A stretch of DNA of 64,000 nucleotides, taken from positions 248,001 to 312,000 of the forward strand of contig NZ_JABBGA010000004.1 in NCBI RefSeq assembly GCF_012927165.1, written 5' to 3'. Made by a program: the position numbers and the translations under genes. Source of the stretch: Zoogloea dura. GTDB taxonomy: Bacteria > Pseudomonadota > Gammaproteobacteria > Burkholderiales > Rhodocyclaceae. Every line of letters starts with the position of its first letter. The stretch's first letter is position 1. The notes beneath the pieces were generated by a model. The model was not told the origin of the DNA, made no database searches, and saw only the letters and a program-made list of their open reading frames with translations. Below are positions 48,725-57,646 of the stretch, one piece after another.

Positions 48725-49975
48725 ATGTTTTCCAAGCAAAATACCCTCGCCAAGGTCGATCCTGAACTGTGGCAAGCCATTGAGGCCGAAAACCGCCGTC
48801 AGGAAGATCACATCGAACTGATCGCCTCCGAAAACTACGTGAGCGCCGCCGTCATGGAAGCCCAGGGCTCCCAGCTCACCAACAAGTACGCGGAAGGCTA
48901 TCCGGGCAAGCGCTATTACGGCGGCTGTGAATTCGTCGATCTGGCCGAGCAGCTCGCCATCGACCGCCTCAAGACCCTGTTTGGCGCTGAGGCTGCCAAC
49001 GTCCAGCCCAATTCCGGCTCCCAGGCCAACCAGGCCGTGCTGATGGCCTTCGCCAAGCCAGGCGACACCATCATGGGCATGAGCCTGGCCGAGGGTGGTC
49101 ACCTGACCCACGGCATGCCGCTGAACATGTCCGGCAAGTGGTTCAACGTCGTCGCCTACGGCCTCGACAAGAACGAAGAGATCGATTACGACAAGATGGA
49201 AGCGCTGGCCCGCGAGCACAAGCCGCGCATCATCATCGCCGGCGCCTCCGCTTACTCCCTGCGCATCGACTTCGAGCGCTTCGCAAAGATCGCCAAGGAA
49301 ATCGGCGCCATCTTCTGGGTGGACATGGCCCACTACGCAGGCCTCATCGCCGCAGGCTACTACCCCAACCCGGTGCCTCACGCCGACGTGGTCACCTCGA
49401 CCACCCACAAGACCCTGCGCGGCCCGCGCGGCGGCATCATCCTGATGAAGGCCGAGCACGAGAAGGCGCTCAACTCCGCCATCTTCCCGGGCCTGCAGGG
49501 CGGCCCGCTGATGCACGTGATCGCCGGCAAGGCCGTCGCCTTCAAGGAGGCGGCGACCCCCGAGTTCAAGCACTACCAGGAACAGGTGCTCGCCAATGCC
49601 CGCGTGATGGCCCGGGTGCTGGGTGAAGAACGCGGCCTGCGCATCATCTCCGGCCGTACCGAGAGCCACGTCTTCCTGCTCGACCTGCAGTCCAAGAACA
49701 TCACCGGCAAGGAAGCCGAAGCCGCCCTCGGCCGCGCCCACATCACGGTCAACAAGAACTCCATCCCCAACGATCCGCAGAAGCCCTTCGTCACCTCCGG
49801 CATCCGCATCGGCTCGCCGGCCATGACCACCCGGGGCTTCACCGAGATCGAGGCCGAGCGCGTTGCCCATCTGATCGCCGACGTGCTCGACAATCCCAAC
49901 GACGAATCCACCCTCGAGAACGTGCGCACCAAGGTTGCCGAGCTGTGCCGCAAGTTCCCGGTGTACGGCGCCTGA
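48725..49975 (+). CDS. glyA: Serine hydroxymethyltransferase
   Basis: 416 aa PLP enzyme interconverting serine and glycine while loading tetrahydrofolate with a one-carbon unit. Conserved segments are [52 protein letters not shown], the PLP-lysine motif [15 protein letters not shown] and [13 protein letters not shown]. Length is normal. It is followed after 32 bases by nrdR and then ribD, the usual glyA-nrdR-ribD order in Beta- and Gammaproteobacteria. Confidence 0.98.
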   Translation: MFSKQNTLAKVDPELWQAIEAENRRQEDHIELIASENYVSAAVMEAQGSQLTNKYAEGYPGKRYYGGCEFVDLAEQLAIDRLKTLFGAEAANVQPNSGSQANQAVLMAFAKPGDTIMGMSLAEGGHLTHGMPLNMSGKWFNVVAYGLDKNEEIDYDKMEALAREHKPRIIIAGASAYSLRIDFERFAKIAKEIGAIFWVDMAHYAGLIAAGYYPNPVPHADVVTSTTHKTLRGPRGGIILMKAEHEKALNSAIFPGLQGGPLMHVIAGKAVAFKEAATPEFKHYQEQVLANARVMARVLGEERGLRIISGRTESHVFLLDLQSKNITGKEAEAALGRAHITVNKNSIPNDPQKPFVTSGIRIGSPAMTTRGFTEIEAERVAHLIADVLDNPNDESTLENVRTKVAELCRKFPVYGA

Positions 49976-50007
49976 GCCGTATCAGCAGCAGGCAGGGACG
50001 CTAGCGC

Positions 50008-50487
50008 ATGCACTGCCCTTTCTGCGGCGCCGAAAATACGCAGGTCACCGACACCCGTGAAAACGAAGACGGTGACATCGTACGGCGCCGCCGTCGCTGC
50101 CTGTCCTGCGACAAGCGTTTCACCACCTATGAACGCATCGATCTCAAGATGCCCCAGGTGGTCAAGAAGAACGGCAGCCGGGCTGATTTCAGCCGCGACA
50201 AGCTGCTGGGCAGCCTGAAGCTGGCCCTGCGCAAACGCCCGGTCACCGCCGAGAACGTAGACGCCGCTGTAGACCGCATCGAAGCCAAGCTCCTTGCCTC
50301 CGGCGAACGCGAGATCGCCTCCGAACGCATCGGCGAACTGGTCATGCGTGAGCTCAAGAAGCTCGACAAGGTCGCCTACATCCGCTTTGCCTCCGTCTAT
50401 CGTGCCTTCGAGGACGTGGATGAATTCTCCGAAGTGATCCGCGAAGTCACCACCCGTCCCCGCGGACGTCCCCCAAAAGCGACCTGA
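50008..50487 (+). CDS. nrdR: Transcriptional repressor NrdR
   Basis: 159 aa regulator of ribonucleotide reductase genes. An N-terminal zinc ribbon [17 protein letters not shown] with second Cys pair [13 protein letters not shown], then an ATP-cone domain [20 protein letters not shown]. Binds NrdR boxes upstream of nrd genes when dATP-loaded. The Arg-rich loop [13 protein letters not shown] is typical. The gene is followed by ribD after five bases. Confidence 0.98.
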   Translation: MHCPFCGAENTQVTDTRENEDGDIVRRRRRCLSCDKRFTTYERIDLKMPQVVKKNGSRADFSRDKLLGSLKLALRKRPVTAENVDAAVDRIEAKLLASGEREIASERIGELVMRELKKLDKVAYIRFASVYRAFEDVDEFSEVIREVTTRPRGRPPKAT

Positions 50488-50492
50488 TTCCC

Positions 50493-51581
50493 ATGAGCGC
50501 CACCGCCGACGATTTCCGGTGGATGGCCCGCGCCCTCGAACTGGCAGCGCGCGGACTGTTCACGACCACCCCAAACCCACGTGTCGGCTGCGTGATCGTC
50601 CGGGATGGCCAGATGGTCGGAGAGGGCTGGCACGTCCGTGCCGGCGAGGCCCACGCCGAAGTCCACGCCCTGGCCATGGCTGGGGAATCCGCCCGCGGCG
50701 CAACGGCCTACGTAACCCTCGAGCCCTGCTCCCACCACGGACGGACACCGCCCTGCGCCGATGCGCTGATCAAGGCGGGCGTGCAGCGCGTGGTGGTGGC
50801 CATGAGCGACCCCAACCCGCTGGTGTCCGGGCGTGGCCTGCAGCGCCTGCGGGATGCCGGCATCGACACGCTGGCCGGCATCCAGGAAGGCGAAGCCCGC
50901 GAGCTGAACATCGGCTTCATCTCGCGCATGACCCGCGGCCGCCCCTGGCTGCGCCTCAAGGCCGCCGCCACGCTCGACGGCAAGACCGCGCTGGAGAATG
51001 GCGTCTCTCAATGGATCACCGGCGAAGACGCACGGCGTGACGCGCATCGCTGGCGCGCCCGCTCCTGCGCCGTCCTCACCGGCATCGGAACGGTCCGCGA
51101 CGACGATCCCCAGCTCAACGTACGCGCGGTTGCCACCGAACGTCAGCCCCTGCGGGTGGTCGTCGATGCGCGCCTCGACACGCCGCTCAATGCCCGCCTG
51201 CTCGATGGCGGCCCGGTGCTGATCGCCGCCGCCGTAGACAATCCGGAACGCATCGCCGCCCTGCAGCGCCGGGGGGCCGACGTGGTCGTGCTACCGAACG
51301 ATGGCGGCAAGGTGGATCTGAATGCCCTGATGCTCGAACTCGGGCGCCGGGGGCTGAATGAAGTCACCGCCGAAAGCGGGTTCAAGCTCAACGGCTCGCT
51401 GCTGCGGGAAGGCTGCGTCGACGAGATCGTGCTCTACCTGGCGCCATTCCTGGTCGGCGACGCCGCACGCGGCCTGTTCAACCTGCCGGCCCTGAACGCC
51501 CTCGCCGACAAACGCCCGCTGAACATCCGGGATGTGCGCTTGGTCGGCCAGGACCTGCGCATCCTGGCCCGCCCAGCCTGA
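50493..51581 (+). CDS. ribD: Riboflavin biosynthesis deaminase/reductase
   Basis: 362 aa bifunctional enzyme. The N-terminal pyrimidine deaminase (about 1-145) has zinc ligands in GEAHAEVHAL and EPCSHHGRTPPCADALI. The C-terminal reductase (about 150-360) contains LRLKAAATLDGKTALENGVS, ITGEDARRDAHRWRARSCAV, and NEVTAESGFKLNGSLLREGC. It catalyses deamination and side-chain reduction in riboflavin synthesis. No FMN riboswitch is present; the rest of the rib pathway would follow elsewhere, because the next gene is on the other strand. Confidence 0.97.
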   Translation: MSATADDFRWMARALELAARGLFTTTPNPRVGCVIVRDGQMVGEGWHVRAGEAHAEVHALAMAGESARGATAYVTLEPCSHHGRTPPCADALIKAGVQRVVVAMSDPNPLVSGRGLQRLRDAGIDTLAGIQEGEARELNIGFISRMTRGRPWLRLKAAATLDGKTALENGVSQWITGEDARRDAHRWRARSCAVLTGIGTVRDDDPQLNVRAVATERQPLRVVVDARLDTPLNARLLDGGPVLIAAAVDNPERIAALQRRGADVVVLPNDGGKVDLNALMLELGRRGLNEVTAESGFKLNGSLLREGCVDEIVLYLAPFLVGDAARGLFNLPALNALADKRPLNIRDVRLVGQDLRILARPA

Positions 51582-51611
51582 GAGTGCGCCAGGCCGGGCC
51601 GGGGCCCCGCA

Positions 51612-52361
51612 TCAGCGGGTCGCACATACCGGACAGGACGGGTCGCGGCCCAGACGGATCGTCCGCCAGTCCATGGCCAGCGTATCCAGCAGCAGCAAAC
51701 GCCCCACCAGCGGCTCGCCGCAACCTGCCAGCAGCTTGAGCGCCTCGGCGGCCTGGACTGCGCCGACGATGCCTGTAAGCGGCGCGAAGACCCCCATCAC
51801 CGCACAGCGGATCTCCTCGACATCCTCCCCCTCCGGAAAGAGGCAGTGATAGCAGGGGCTATCGGCCTGCCGCAGGTCGAATACAGAGACCTGCCCGTCA
51901 AAACGGATCGCCGCGCCGGACACCAACGGCCGACCTCTGGCCACACAGGCCCGGTTGATGGCATGGCGGGTGACGAAATTGTCCGAGCAATCCAGCACCA
52001 CGTCGGCCAGACCGACCTCCTCCTCGAGCGCATCGCCCTCCAGGCGATGGGCCAGCGGCACGACCTTCACTTCCGGATTCAGGCGGGCCAGCGTATCGCT
52101 GCCCGACTCGACCTTGAGCCGCCCTACGCCCTCCTGGCTGTGCAGGATCTGGCGCTGCAGATTGGTCAGATCCACCGTATCGCCGTCTGCCAGGACGAGG
52201 GTACCGACCCCCGCGGCCGCCAGGTACATCGCCGCCGGAGAGCCCAGCCCTCCGGCCCCGACGACCAGGACACGGGCATTCACGATGGCATCCTGGCCCT
52301 CGATACCGATCTGGGGAAGCAGGATATGGCGCGAATAGCGCAGCAGCTGATCGTCATTCAT
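51612..52361 (-). CDS. MoeB/ThiF-like adenylyltransferase (E1-like)
   Basis: 249 aa E1-like enzyme that would adenylate the C-terminus of a ubiquitin-like sulfur carrier (MoaD or ThiS). The nucleotide motif VLVVGAGGLGSPAAMYLAAA, DGDTVDLTNLQRQILH, DCSDNFVTRHAINRAC, the catalytic-Cys region RCAVMGVFAPLTG and two zinc Cys pairs (CYHC and CPVC) are all present. The length fits MoeB without the rhodanese extension of MOCS3/ThiI fusions. No moaD or thiS is adjacent, so molybdopterin versus thiamine use is undecided. The start at 52361 (MNDDQLLRYSRHI) is preferred to 52388. Confidence 0.9.
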   Translation of the reverse strand: MNDDQLLRYSRHILLPQIGIEGQDAIVNARVLVVGAGGLGSPAAMYLAAAGVGTLVLADGDTVDLTNLQRQILHSQEGVGRLKVESGSDTLARLNPEVKVVPLAHRLEGDALEEEVGLADVVLDCSDNFVTRHAINRACVARGRPLVSGAAIRFDGQVSVFDLRQADSPCYHCLFPEGEDVEEIRCAVMGVFAPLTGIVGAVQAAEALKLLAGCGEPLVGRLLLLDTLAMDWRTIRLGRDPSCPVCATR

Positions 52362-52433
52362 GGGTGATGGACAAAGACAGGGGCGCAAACCTGCACCCAG
52401 GGGAAAGAAACAACAGGATGAGCCGTGACCGGC

Positions 52434-52886
52434 CTACTTGTACTCTCGGAGATCCGGCGGCGTGTCGTCGTGATCCCCGTGAGGATGGGCCGAGTAGGCA
52501 TGGACATAGACTTCGTGGGACTGCTTGATCAGGCGTTCCGGAGAGCGCAGGTTGTGCACCTGGGTGTCCTCCACGTAATAGATCAGGGCCCGGTGCAAGC
52601 GGATCAGCAAGGTCCGCTCCAGTTGGAAACCCGCCGTGACCAGCGCCTCCTCCAGCAGCTCAAGGGTGAAGTCGAGTACGTTGTAGTGGACGATCAGGCT
52701 CAGGGCATCGCGTCCCGCCTCAACCTGCACCCCGCGCAACGCGGCAAGCGAACGTCCGGCCTGCACGACCTGGTCGGCCGGCCATTGCTTGAAACGGATC
52801 TCCCGGGTCTTCAGCACGCCGGCGCCAGCGTGCTGCGGGTTGCCATGCCTGCGGCCAGCCAGCTTGTAAGCAGTCTCTCGTCGCAT
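52434..52886 (-). CDS. Conserved-looking hypothetical protein between ctpA and the MoeB-like gene
   Basis: 150 aa, no family recognised. Basic N-terminus (RRETAYKLAGRRHGNPQHAG), then a compact alpha/beta region with AALRGVQVEAGRDALSLIVH, LDFTLELLEEALVTAGFQLE and LLIRLHRALIYYVEDTQVHN. The C-terminus is rich in His, Asp and Pro (HAYSAHPHGDHDDTPPD). No signal or membrane segment. It starts 21 bases after the ctpA stop and precedes the MoeB-like gene by 72 bases, so it is probably in one operon with both. The His/Asp tail could bind metal, but this is speculation. Confidence 0.7.
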   Translation of the reverse strand: MRRETAYKLAGRRHGNPQHAGAGVLKTREIRFKQWPADQVVQAGRSLAALRGVQVEAGRDALSLIVHYNVLDFTLELLEEALVTAGFQLERTLLIRLHRALIYYVEDTQVHNLRSPERLIKQSHEVYVHAYSAHPHGDHDDTPPDLREYK

Positions 52887-52907
52887 TCAGGGCCCCCGCC
52901 GTCCGGA

Positions 52908-54329
52908 TCACTTGCCGCTATTCTGGAGGATCTGCAGCCCCTTGAGCAAATTCACCGCTTGGGCCAGTTGATAGTCGTCCTTGCCGGCAATCTCGAAGGG
53001 CGGCCTGGATTCGTCCGCCTCGTCCTTCTTGTCCTTGTCCTTGTCCTTGCCCTTGGGGGCCGCATCCTTCCTGGGCGCAGCTGGGGCAGCTTCGCTGCGC
53101 GGCACTTCCGGATCCTTGCCGTTGCTCAGGTGGCGCTCGAGATCCGCCTCGCGCAGGCGCTCGCGGGATGCCCCGTTAGGGGTCTCCTCGACAAGGATGT
53201 CCGGGACGATGCCCTTGGCCTGGATGGACCGGCCGTTGGGTGTGAAATAACGGGCGGTGGTGAGCTTGATGGCCGAGTTGCTGTTGAGCGGGATGATGGT
53301 CTGCACCGAACCCTTGCCGAAGCTCTGGGTGCCCATCACTACGGCGCGCTTGTGATCCTGCAGGGCCCCGGCCACGATCTCTGACGCCGACGCCGAACCG
53401 CCATTGACGAGTACCACCATTGGCACGGTCTTGATGGAGGCCGGGACATTACGCATGTAATCGTCGCGCACGCCGCGCAGGTAGTCCTCCGGCACCGCCA
53501 GATACTTACGCTTGGCGTCCTCGGTGCGGCCATCAGTGGACACCACCAGGGCCTTGGGCGGCAGGAATGCCGCCGACACGCCCACTGCGCCGTGCAGGAG
53601 GCCACCCGGGTCATTACGCAGGTCGAGCACCAGCCCCTTCAGCTCACCCTGCCTGGCAAGCTTCTCCAGGTGCTGCACGAGCGAGGCCGCCGTCTGCTCC
53701 TGGAACTGCACGACCCGCACATACGCGTAGCCGGGTTCGACCATCTTCGACTTGACGCTCTGGACCTTGATGACTTCCCGCACCAGCGTGACGACGATGG
53801 GCTTGGCCTCCCCCTTCCGTGCGATGGTCAGCACGATGGAGGTCTTGGGCTTGCCGCGCATCTTCTTGACCGCGTCGTTGAGGGACAGCCCCTTCACCGA
53901 GGTATCGTCGAGCTTGATGATCAGGTCACCGGCCTTGATGCCGGCCCGGAAGGCGGGAGTGTCCTCGATCGGAGAGATCACCTTGACGTAGCCGTCCTCG
54001 GAGCCCACCTCGATGCCCAGGCCACCGAATTCGCCCTGGGTGCCGACCTGCAGCTCCTTGAAGGCCTCCGCATCCAGGTAGGCCGAATGGGGATCGAGGT
54101 TGGACAACATGCCGCTGATCGCGTGGGTGATCAGCTTCTTGTCTTCCACCGGCTCCACGTAGCCCTGCTTGATGGCATTGAAGACATCGGCGAGATTGCG
54201 CAACTCCTCAACCGGCAGCGGTGCGAGCGCGGAATTCTTGTCCGCGTTGGCCGAAAAATTAAGGCTGATCAGGACACCCGCACAAAGCCCGGTGAAGACC
54301 AGGCCGGCCTGTTGCAGTTTGCTGCGCAT
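52908..54329 (-). CDS. ctpA: S41 family C-terminal processing peptidase
   Basis: 473 aa periplasmic serine protease (CtpA/Prc type). A signal or anchor is at about 5-28 (QQAGLVFTGLCAGVLISLNF). The PDZ domain is about 95-180 (FGGLGIEVGSEDGYVKVISP). The S41 core has the catalytic Ser in NGGSASASEIVAGALQ and Lys in GTQSFGKGSVQ, with LDLRNDPGGLLHGAV. The C-terminal 90 residues form a Lys/Asp/Ala-rich linker (AAPRKDAAPKGKDKDKDKKD) that ends in a short conserved stretch. Acts on cell-envelope proteins such as peptidoglycan hydrolases. Confidence 0.95.
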   Translation of the reverse strand: MRSKLQQAGLVFTGLCAGVLISLNFSANADKNSALAPLPVEELRNLADVFNAIKQGYVEPVEDKKLITHAISGMLSNLDPHSAYLDAEAFKELQVGTQGEFGGLGIEVGSEDGYVKVISPIEDTPAFRAGIKAGDLIIKLDDTSVKGLSLNDAVKKMRGKPKTSIVLTIARKGEAKPIVVTLVREVIKVQSVKSKMVEPGYAYVRVVQFQEQTAASLVQHLEKLARQGELKGLVLDLRNDPGGLLHGAVGVSAAFLPPKALVVSTDGRTEDAKRKYLAVPEDYLRGVRDDYMRNVPASIKTVPMVVLVNGGSASASEIVAGALQDHKRAVVMGTQSFGKGSVQTIIPLNSNSAIKLTTARYFTPNGRSIQAKGIVPDILVEETPNGASRERLREADLERHLSNGKDPEVPRSEAAPAAPRKDAAPKGKDKDKDKKDEADESRPPFEIAGKDDYQLAQAVNLLKGLQILQNSGK

Positions 54330-54650
54330 AAAGTCTCCGTCGTGATGCCGGAGGGCTGGCTCCGGTCACCTTCTCGCGCCCGCCATGGGCTTTTCAGAAA
54401 GGGAGAGAAGTATAAACCGGAAAGGTTCCGCACTCCCCCGCCAGCCCCAACCCCACCCGTCGGCGCAGACAGACCCGCGCCCGCGACCCGGCCGGCGGAG
54501 GCAGCTGCGCACCCGCAGCGCGAAAAGTGGTATTTTACGCGGTCTGCCGATGCCATCATCGGCTGGACCAGCCACGCATAAAACCCTGGTCAGTTCGTTT
54601 CGACAAGGCCCGACCCAGACTTTTCGCCCCCCAGCTCTCCCGCGCCATTC
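54330..54650. promoter_or_regulatory. Divergent intergenic region of ctpA and the ArsR-family gene
   Basis: 321 bases with no supportable gene. On the minus side, TATACT (54409-54414) is a possible ctpA -10. On the plus side, TATTTT (54531-54536) is a possible -10 for the ArsR gene, followed by a perfect GCCGATG-CCAT-CATCGGC hairpin (54546-54563) and a GGCTGG-A-CCAGCC dyad (54561-54573). That dyad is in the place an ArsR autorepressor might bind, but the distance to the start codon (115 bases) is long. Confidence 0.4.
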
Positions 54651-54965
54651 GTGAAGACCGACATCGTAGACCTCATCGCCAAGCAGGAGCACATCGAGAC
54701 CGCCGCGCGGGCCCTCAAGGCCATCTCGCACCCCTTGCGCCTCAAGATCCTGTGCGTGGTGGGGAGCGAGGAAGTCTGCGTGCAGGACATCGTCGAAGCC
54801 GTCGGCACATCTCAAAGCAACATCTCGCAGCACCTGGCCATCCTGCGCGACAAGGAAGTCCTGCTCACCCGCAAGGATGCCAACCGGGTGTATTACCGGG
54901 TCGGCGACCCCCGCACACTGCAGTTGATCGGCATGATGCGCGAAGTGTTCTGCCGGGACGACTGA
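54651..54965 (+). CDS. ArsR-family regulator with YgaV/BigR-like cysteine pair
   Basis: 104 aa winged-helix repressor from a GTG start. The recognition region is IVEAVGTSQSNISQHLAILR (47-66) and wing DANRVYYRVGD. Cysteines are at 35 (LKILCVVG), 43 and 101 (EVFCRDD). Cys35 and Cys101 are 66 residues apart, matching the redox pair of SqrR (41/107) and BigR (42/108) and the YgaV arrangement, which respond to persulfide. The ELCVCDL metal motif of ArsR/SmtB is absent. A rhodanese gene follows 24 bases later, strengthening a sulfur-sensing role. This is inference from spacing and context. Confidence 0.88.
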   Translation: MKTDIVDLIAKQEHIETAARALKAISHPLRLKILCVVGSEEVCVQDIVEAVGTSQSNISQHLAILRDKEVLLTRKDANRVYYRVGDPRTLQLIGMMREVFCRDD

Positions 54966-54989
54966 CCCTTCAAGCTCCGGAGTCTTTCA

Positions 54990-55403
54990 GTGGAATTCAT
55001 CCAGCAACACTGGTATTGGGCTGCGCTCGCAGCCGTCAGCGGCACGCTGCTCATCGTCACCTCGGTGCGCGGCAGCCGGGGAATCAGCCCGGCCCGGGCC
55101 ACCCAGCTCATCAACCGTGACGACGCCGTCGTCATCGACGTACGGGATGCCGGCGAATATGCCGCGGGCCACCTCCTGAACGCCCAGCACATCCCCCTCG
55201 GCGAGCTCGAGAAGCGCCTTGGCGAACTCGACAAGCTGAAGGACAAGCCTGTTATCCTCAATTGCCAGAGCGGCAATCGTTCAGCCTCCGCCTGCGACAT
55301 CCTGCGCAAGGCCGGCTTCACGCAGGTGCACAACCTCGAAGGTGGCATCGCTGCCTGGGAGCAGGCCGGCATGCCGGTCAGTCGCAACAAGAAAAAGAAG
55401 TGA
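54990..55403 (+). CDS. Membrane-anchored rhodanese domain protein
   Basis: 137 aa from a GTG start. An N-terminal helix (about 6-24, QHWYWAALAAVSGTLLIVTS) anchors it in the membrane. A single rhodanese domain (about 35-130) has the active-site cysteine loop NCQSGNRSASACD, with INRDDAVVIDVRDAGEYAAG before it and HNLEGGIAAWEQAGMPV after. It should transfer sulfane sulfur or handle persulfide. It sits in the conserved rhodanese-grxC-secB-gpsA row and is probably co-transcribed with the ArsR gene. Confidence 0.93.
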   Translation: MEFIQQHWYWAALAAVSGTLLIVTSVRGSRGISPARATQLINRDDAVVIDVRDAGEYAAGHLLNAQHIPLGELEKRLGELDKLKDKPVILNCQSGNRSASACDILRKAGFTQVHNLEGGIAAWEQAGMPVSRNKKKK

Positions 55404-55408
55404 GCATC

Positions 55409-55678
55409 ATGGAACCCAAGATCCTCATGTACGCCACGGCCGTCTGCCCCTACTGCGTGCGGGCCGAGGGCCTTCTGCGCCGCAAGGGCGTGACCGACAT
55501 CGAAAAGGTCCGCATCGACACCGACCCCGAACGCCGGGACGAGATGATGACCCGCACCGGCCGCCGGACCGTGCCGCAAATCTACATCGGCGACTATCAC
55601 GTGGGCGGCTGTGACGAACTGTTCGCCCTCGACCACGCTGGAAAGCTCGATCCGCTGCTTCGCGGCGAAGCGGTCTGA
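55409..55678 (+). CDS. grxC: Glutaredoxin 3
   Basis: 89 aa dithiol glutaredoxin, active site ATAVCPYCVRAEGLL at about 9-23 (CPYC), TVPQIYIGDYHVGGCDELFA with the cis-Pro and GSH-binding GG. It reduces disulfides using glutathione. It starts five bases after the rhodanese stop and precedes secB by 35 bases, the widespread grxC-secB order. Confidence 0.97.
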   Translation: MEPKILMYATAVCPYCVRAEGLLRRKGVTDIEKVRIDTDPERRDEMMTRTGRRTVPQIYIGDYHVGGCDELFALDHAGKLDPLLRGEAV

Positions 55679-55713
55679 TCAGTTATCCCCCTTTCATCCA
55701 CGGAAAAACCACC

Positions 55714-56181
55714 ATGTCCGAAACCGCACAACAACCCGTCTTCTCCATCGAAAAGCTCTACGTCAAGGATCTGTCCGTGGAGGTGCCGAACGCCCCCAAG
55801 ATCTTCCTGGAGCGTGAAACCCCCCAGATCAACGTGCAACTGCGCACCGAAGGCAACCCGGTCGATGAAGGCGTGTTCGAAGTGAACCTGACCGTCACCG
55901 TCACCGCCCAGCTGCCCGAAGACAAGACCGTGTTCCTGGTTGAAGTGGCCCAGGCCGGCATCTTCCAGATCCGCAACGTGCCGCAGGAAGACCTGGAGCC
56001 GATCATGATGATCGGCTGCGCCAACATCCTCTTCCCCTACGCCCGCGAAGCCGTCTCCGACGCCGTGGCCCGCGCCGGCTTCCAGCCCGTGATCCTCGCT
56101 CCGGTCAACTTCGAGGCGCTGTACCAGCAGAACCGCCAGCAGGCCGCCGAACAGGCCGGCGCAGAAGCGACCATCCAGTAA
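55714..56181 (+). CDS. secB: Protein-export chaperone SecB
   Basis: 155 aa tetrameric cytosolic chaperone that holds precursors unfolded for SecA. FSIEKLYVKDLSVEVPNAPK, LTVTVTAQLPEDKTVFLVEV, LFPYAREAVSDAVARAGFQP and LAPVNFEALYQQ are diagnostic. Its last base is also the first base of the next gene (TAATG). Confidence 0.98.
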   Translation: MSETAQQPVFSIEKLYVKDLSVEVPNAPKIFLERETPQINVQLRTEGNPVDEGVFEVNLTVTVTAQLPEDKTVFLVEVAQAGIFQIRNVPQEDLEPIMMIGCANILFPYAREAVSDAVARAGFQPVILAPVNFEALYQQNRQQAAEQAGAEATIQ

Positions 56182-56633
56182 TGACCCTGCGCCGCTCCCT
56201 TGTCGCGGCGCTGTGGACCCTGCCGTTCGCCTTCGCGGCGGCAGGCGCAGGCGCTTCGGACTTCCGCTCCCTCGCCGAACCGGCGATCCTGTACGACGCG
56301 CCGTCCAAGCAGGGCAAGCCGCTCTTCGTGATCCAGCGCCACACCCCGGTCGAGACCGTGGTGAACATCGACCGCTGGGTCAAGGTCCGCGAGCCGGCCG
56401 GAAGCCTGCTCTGGCTGGAACGCCGCCAGCTCTCCGAAAAGCGCACCCTGATCGTCACTGCCCCTCGGGCCGAGATCCGCCAGAAACCCGACGCCGCATC
56501 GCCGCTGGCCTTTGAAGCCATCAAGGACGTGGTGCTCGAGCTCGCCGACAAGCCGGCGGATGGCTGGGTCAAGGTCAAGCACCGGGATGGCACCGCCGGA
56601 TTCATTCGCATCAATCAGGTCTGGGGGCTCTGA
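56181..56633 (+). CDS. Exported SH3-domain protein
   Basis: 150 aa. A signal peptide of about 26 residues ([21 protein letters not shown]) precedes two bacterial SH3-like modules: about 30-85 ([20 protein letters not shown] ... WVKVREPAG) and about 95-150 ([20 protein letters not shown] ... [14 protein letters not shown]). Likely periplasmic and peptidoglycan- or protein-binding. Found between secB and gpsA in many Betaproteobacteria. No catalytic motif. Confidence 0.88.
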   Translation: MTLRRSLVAALWTLPFAFAAAGAGASDFRSLAEPAILYDAPSKQGKPLFVIQRHTPVETVVNIDRWVKVREPAGSLLWLERRQLSEKRTLIVTAPRAEIRQKPDAASPLAFEAIKDVVLELADKPADGWVKVKHRDGTAGFIRINQVWGL

Positions 56634-56638
56634 ACGCC

Positions 56639-57619
56639 ATGCGTATTGCCGTTTTCGGCGCAGGTGCCTGGGGCACGGCGCTGGCCATCGCCTTCAGCCG
56701 CAACCACGCCATCACCCTGTGGAGCCGCGAAGCCTCCGAGATCGAGGCCCTGCGCAAGGACGGAGAGAACCACCGCTACCTGCCGGGCATCCGCCTTCCG
56801 GAGGGCATGCACTTCACCCACGACCTGGCCGAAGCCGCCCAGGCCGACCTGCACCTGGTCGTCACCCCGCTGGCGGGCCTGCGCGACACCGCGCGCGCGC
56901 TGCGCCTGGCCGCCCCGGACACCCCGCTGCTGTGGGCCTGCAAGGGCCTGGAGGCCGGAACCACCAAGCTGCCGCACCAGATCGTCGCCGAAGAACTGGG
57001 GCCAGACGCGCCCTGCGGCGTCCTCAGCGGCCCCAGCTTTGCCGCCGAGGTGGCCCAGGGCCTGCCGGCCGCCATCACCCTGGCGGCGGGCAACATCGAC
57101 TTCGCCAGCCACTGGGTGCAGGCACTCCATAACAACCGCCTGCGCCTCTACGCCAACGATGACCTGGTCGGCGCCGAAGTGGGCGGTGCCGTCAAGAACG
57201 TCATGGCGATCGCCGCCGGCGTGGCCGACGGCATGGGCTTCGGCCTCAACGCACGGGCCGCCCTGATCACCCGCGGGCTCGCCGAGATCACCCGCCTGGG
57301 CATCGCGCTTGGTGCCCGCCGGGACACCTTCATGGGACTTGCCGGCCTCGGCGACCTGGTGCTCACCTGCACCGGCGACCTGTCCCGCAATCGCCGGGTC
57401 GGCCTGATGCTGGCCGAAGGAAAGACCCTGCCCGACATCCTTCAGGCCCTCGGGCACGTGGCCGAAGGCGTCAGCACCGCCCGTGAGGTGGCTGCCCTGT
57501 CAACACGCCTGGGGGTGGACATGCCCATCACGCTGGCCGTTGCTGGCGTGCTTGCCGGCACCCTGTCGGCGCGGGATGCCGTGGAACAACTGCTGGCGCG
57601 GGACCCGAAACAGGAATAA
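56639..57619 (+). CDS. gpsA: Glycerol-3-phosphate dehydrogenase [NAD(P)+]
   Basis: 326 aa, reduces dihydroxyacetone phosphate to sn-glycerol 3-phosphate for phospholipids. The Rossmann motif [20 protein letters not shown] is at 3-22, then [53 protein letters not shown]-like segment with the catalytic lysine, and [20 protein letters not shown]. Length is normal. It is convergent with trmL. Confidence 0.97.
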   Translation: MRIAVFGAGAWGTALAIAFSRNHAITLWSREASEIEALRKDGENHRYLPGIRLPEGMHFTHDLAEAAQADLHLVVTPLAGLRDTARALRLAAPDTPLLWACKGLEAGTTKLPHQIVAEELGPDAPCGVLSGPSFAAEVAQGLPAAITLAAGNIDFASHWVQALHNNRLRLYANDDLVGAEVGGAVKNVMAIAAGVADGMGFGLNARAALITRGLAEITRLGIALGARRDTFMGLAGLGDLVLTCTGDLSRNRRVGLMLAEGKTLPDILQALGHVAEGVSTAREVAALSTRLGVDMPITLAVAGVLAGTLSARDAVEQLLARDPKQE

Positions 57620-57646
57620 GCCCCCGGCCTGCTTGCGCTTGTCGAG

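Noticed and set aside
51600-51609. CGGGGCCCCG between ribD and the MoeB-like gene as a terminator
   Set aside because: A palindrome with no loop and no T tract, of a kind expected by chance in this GC content.
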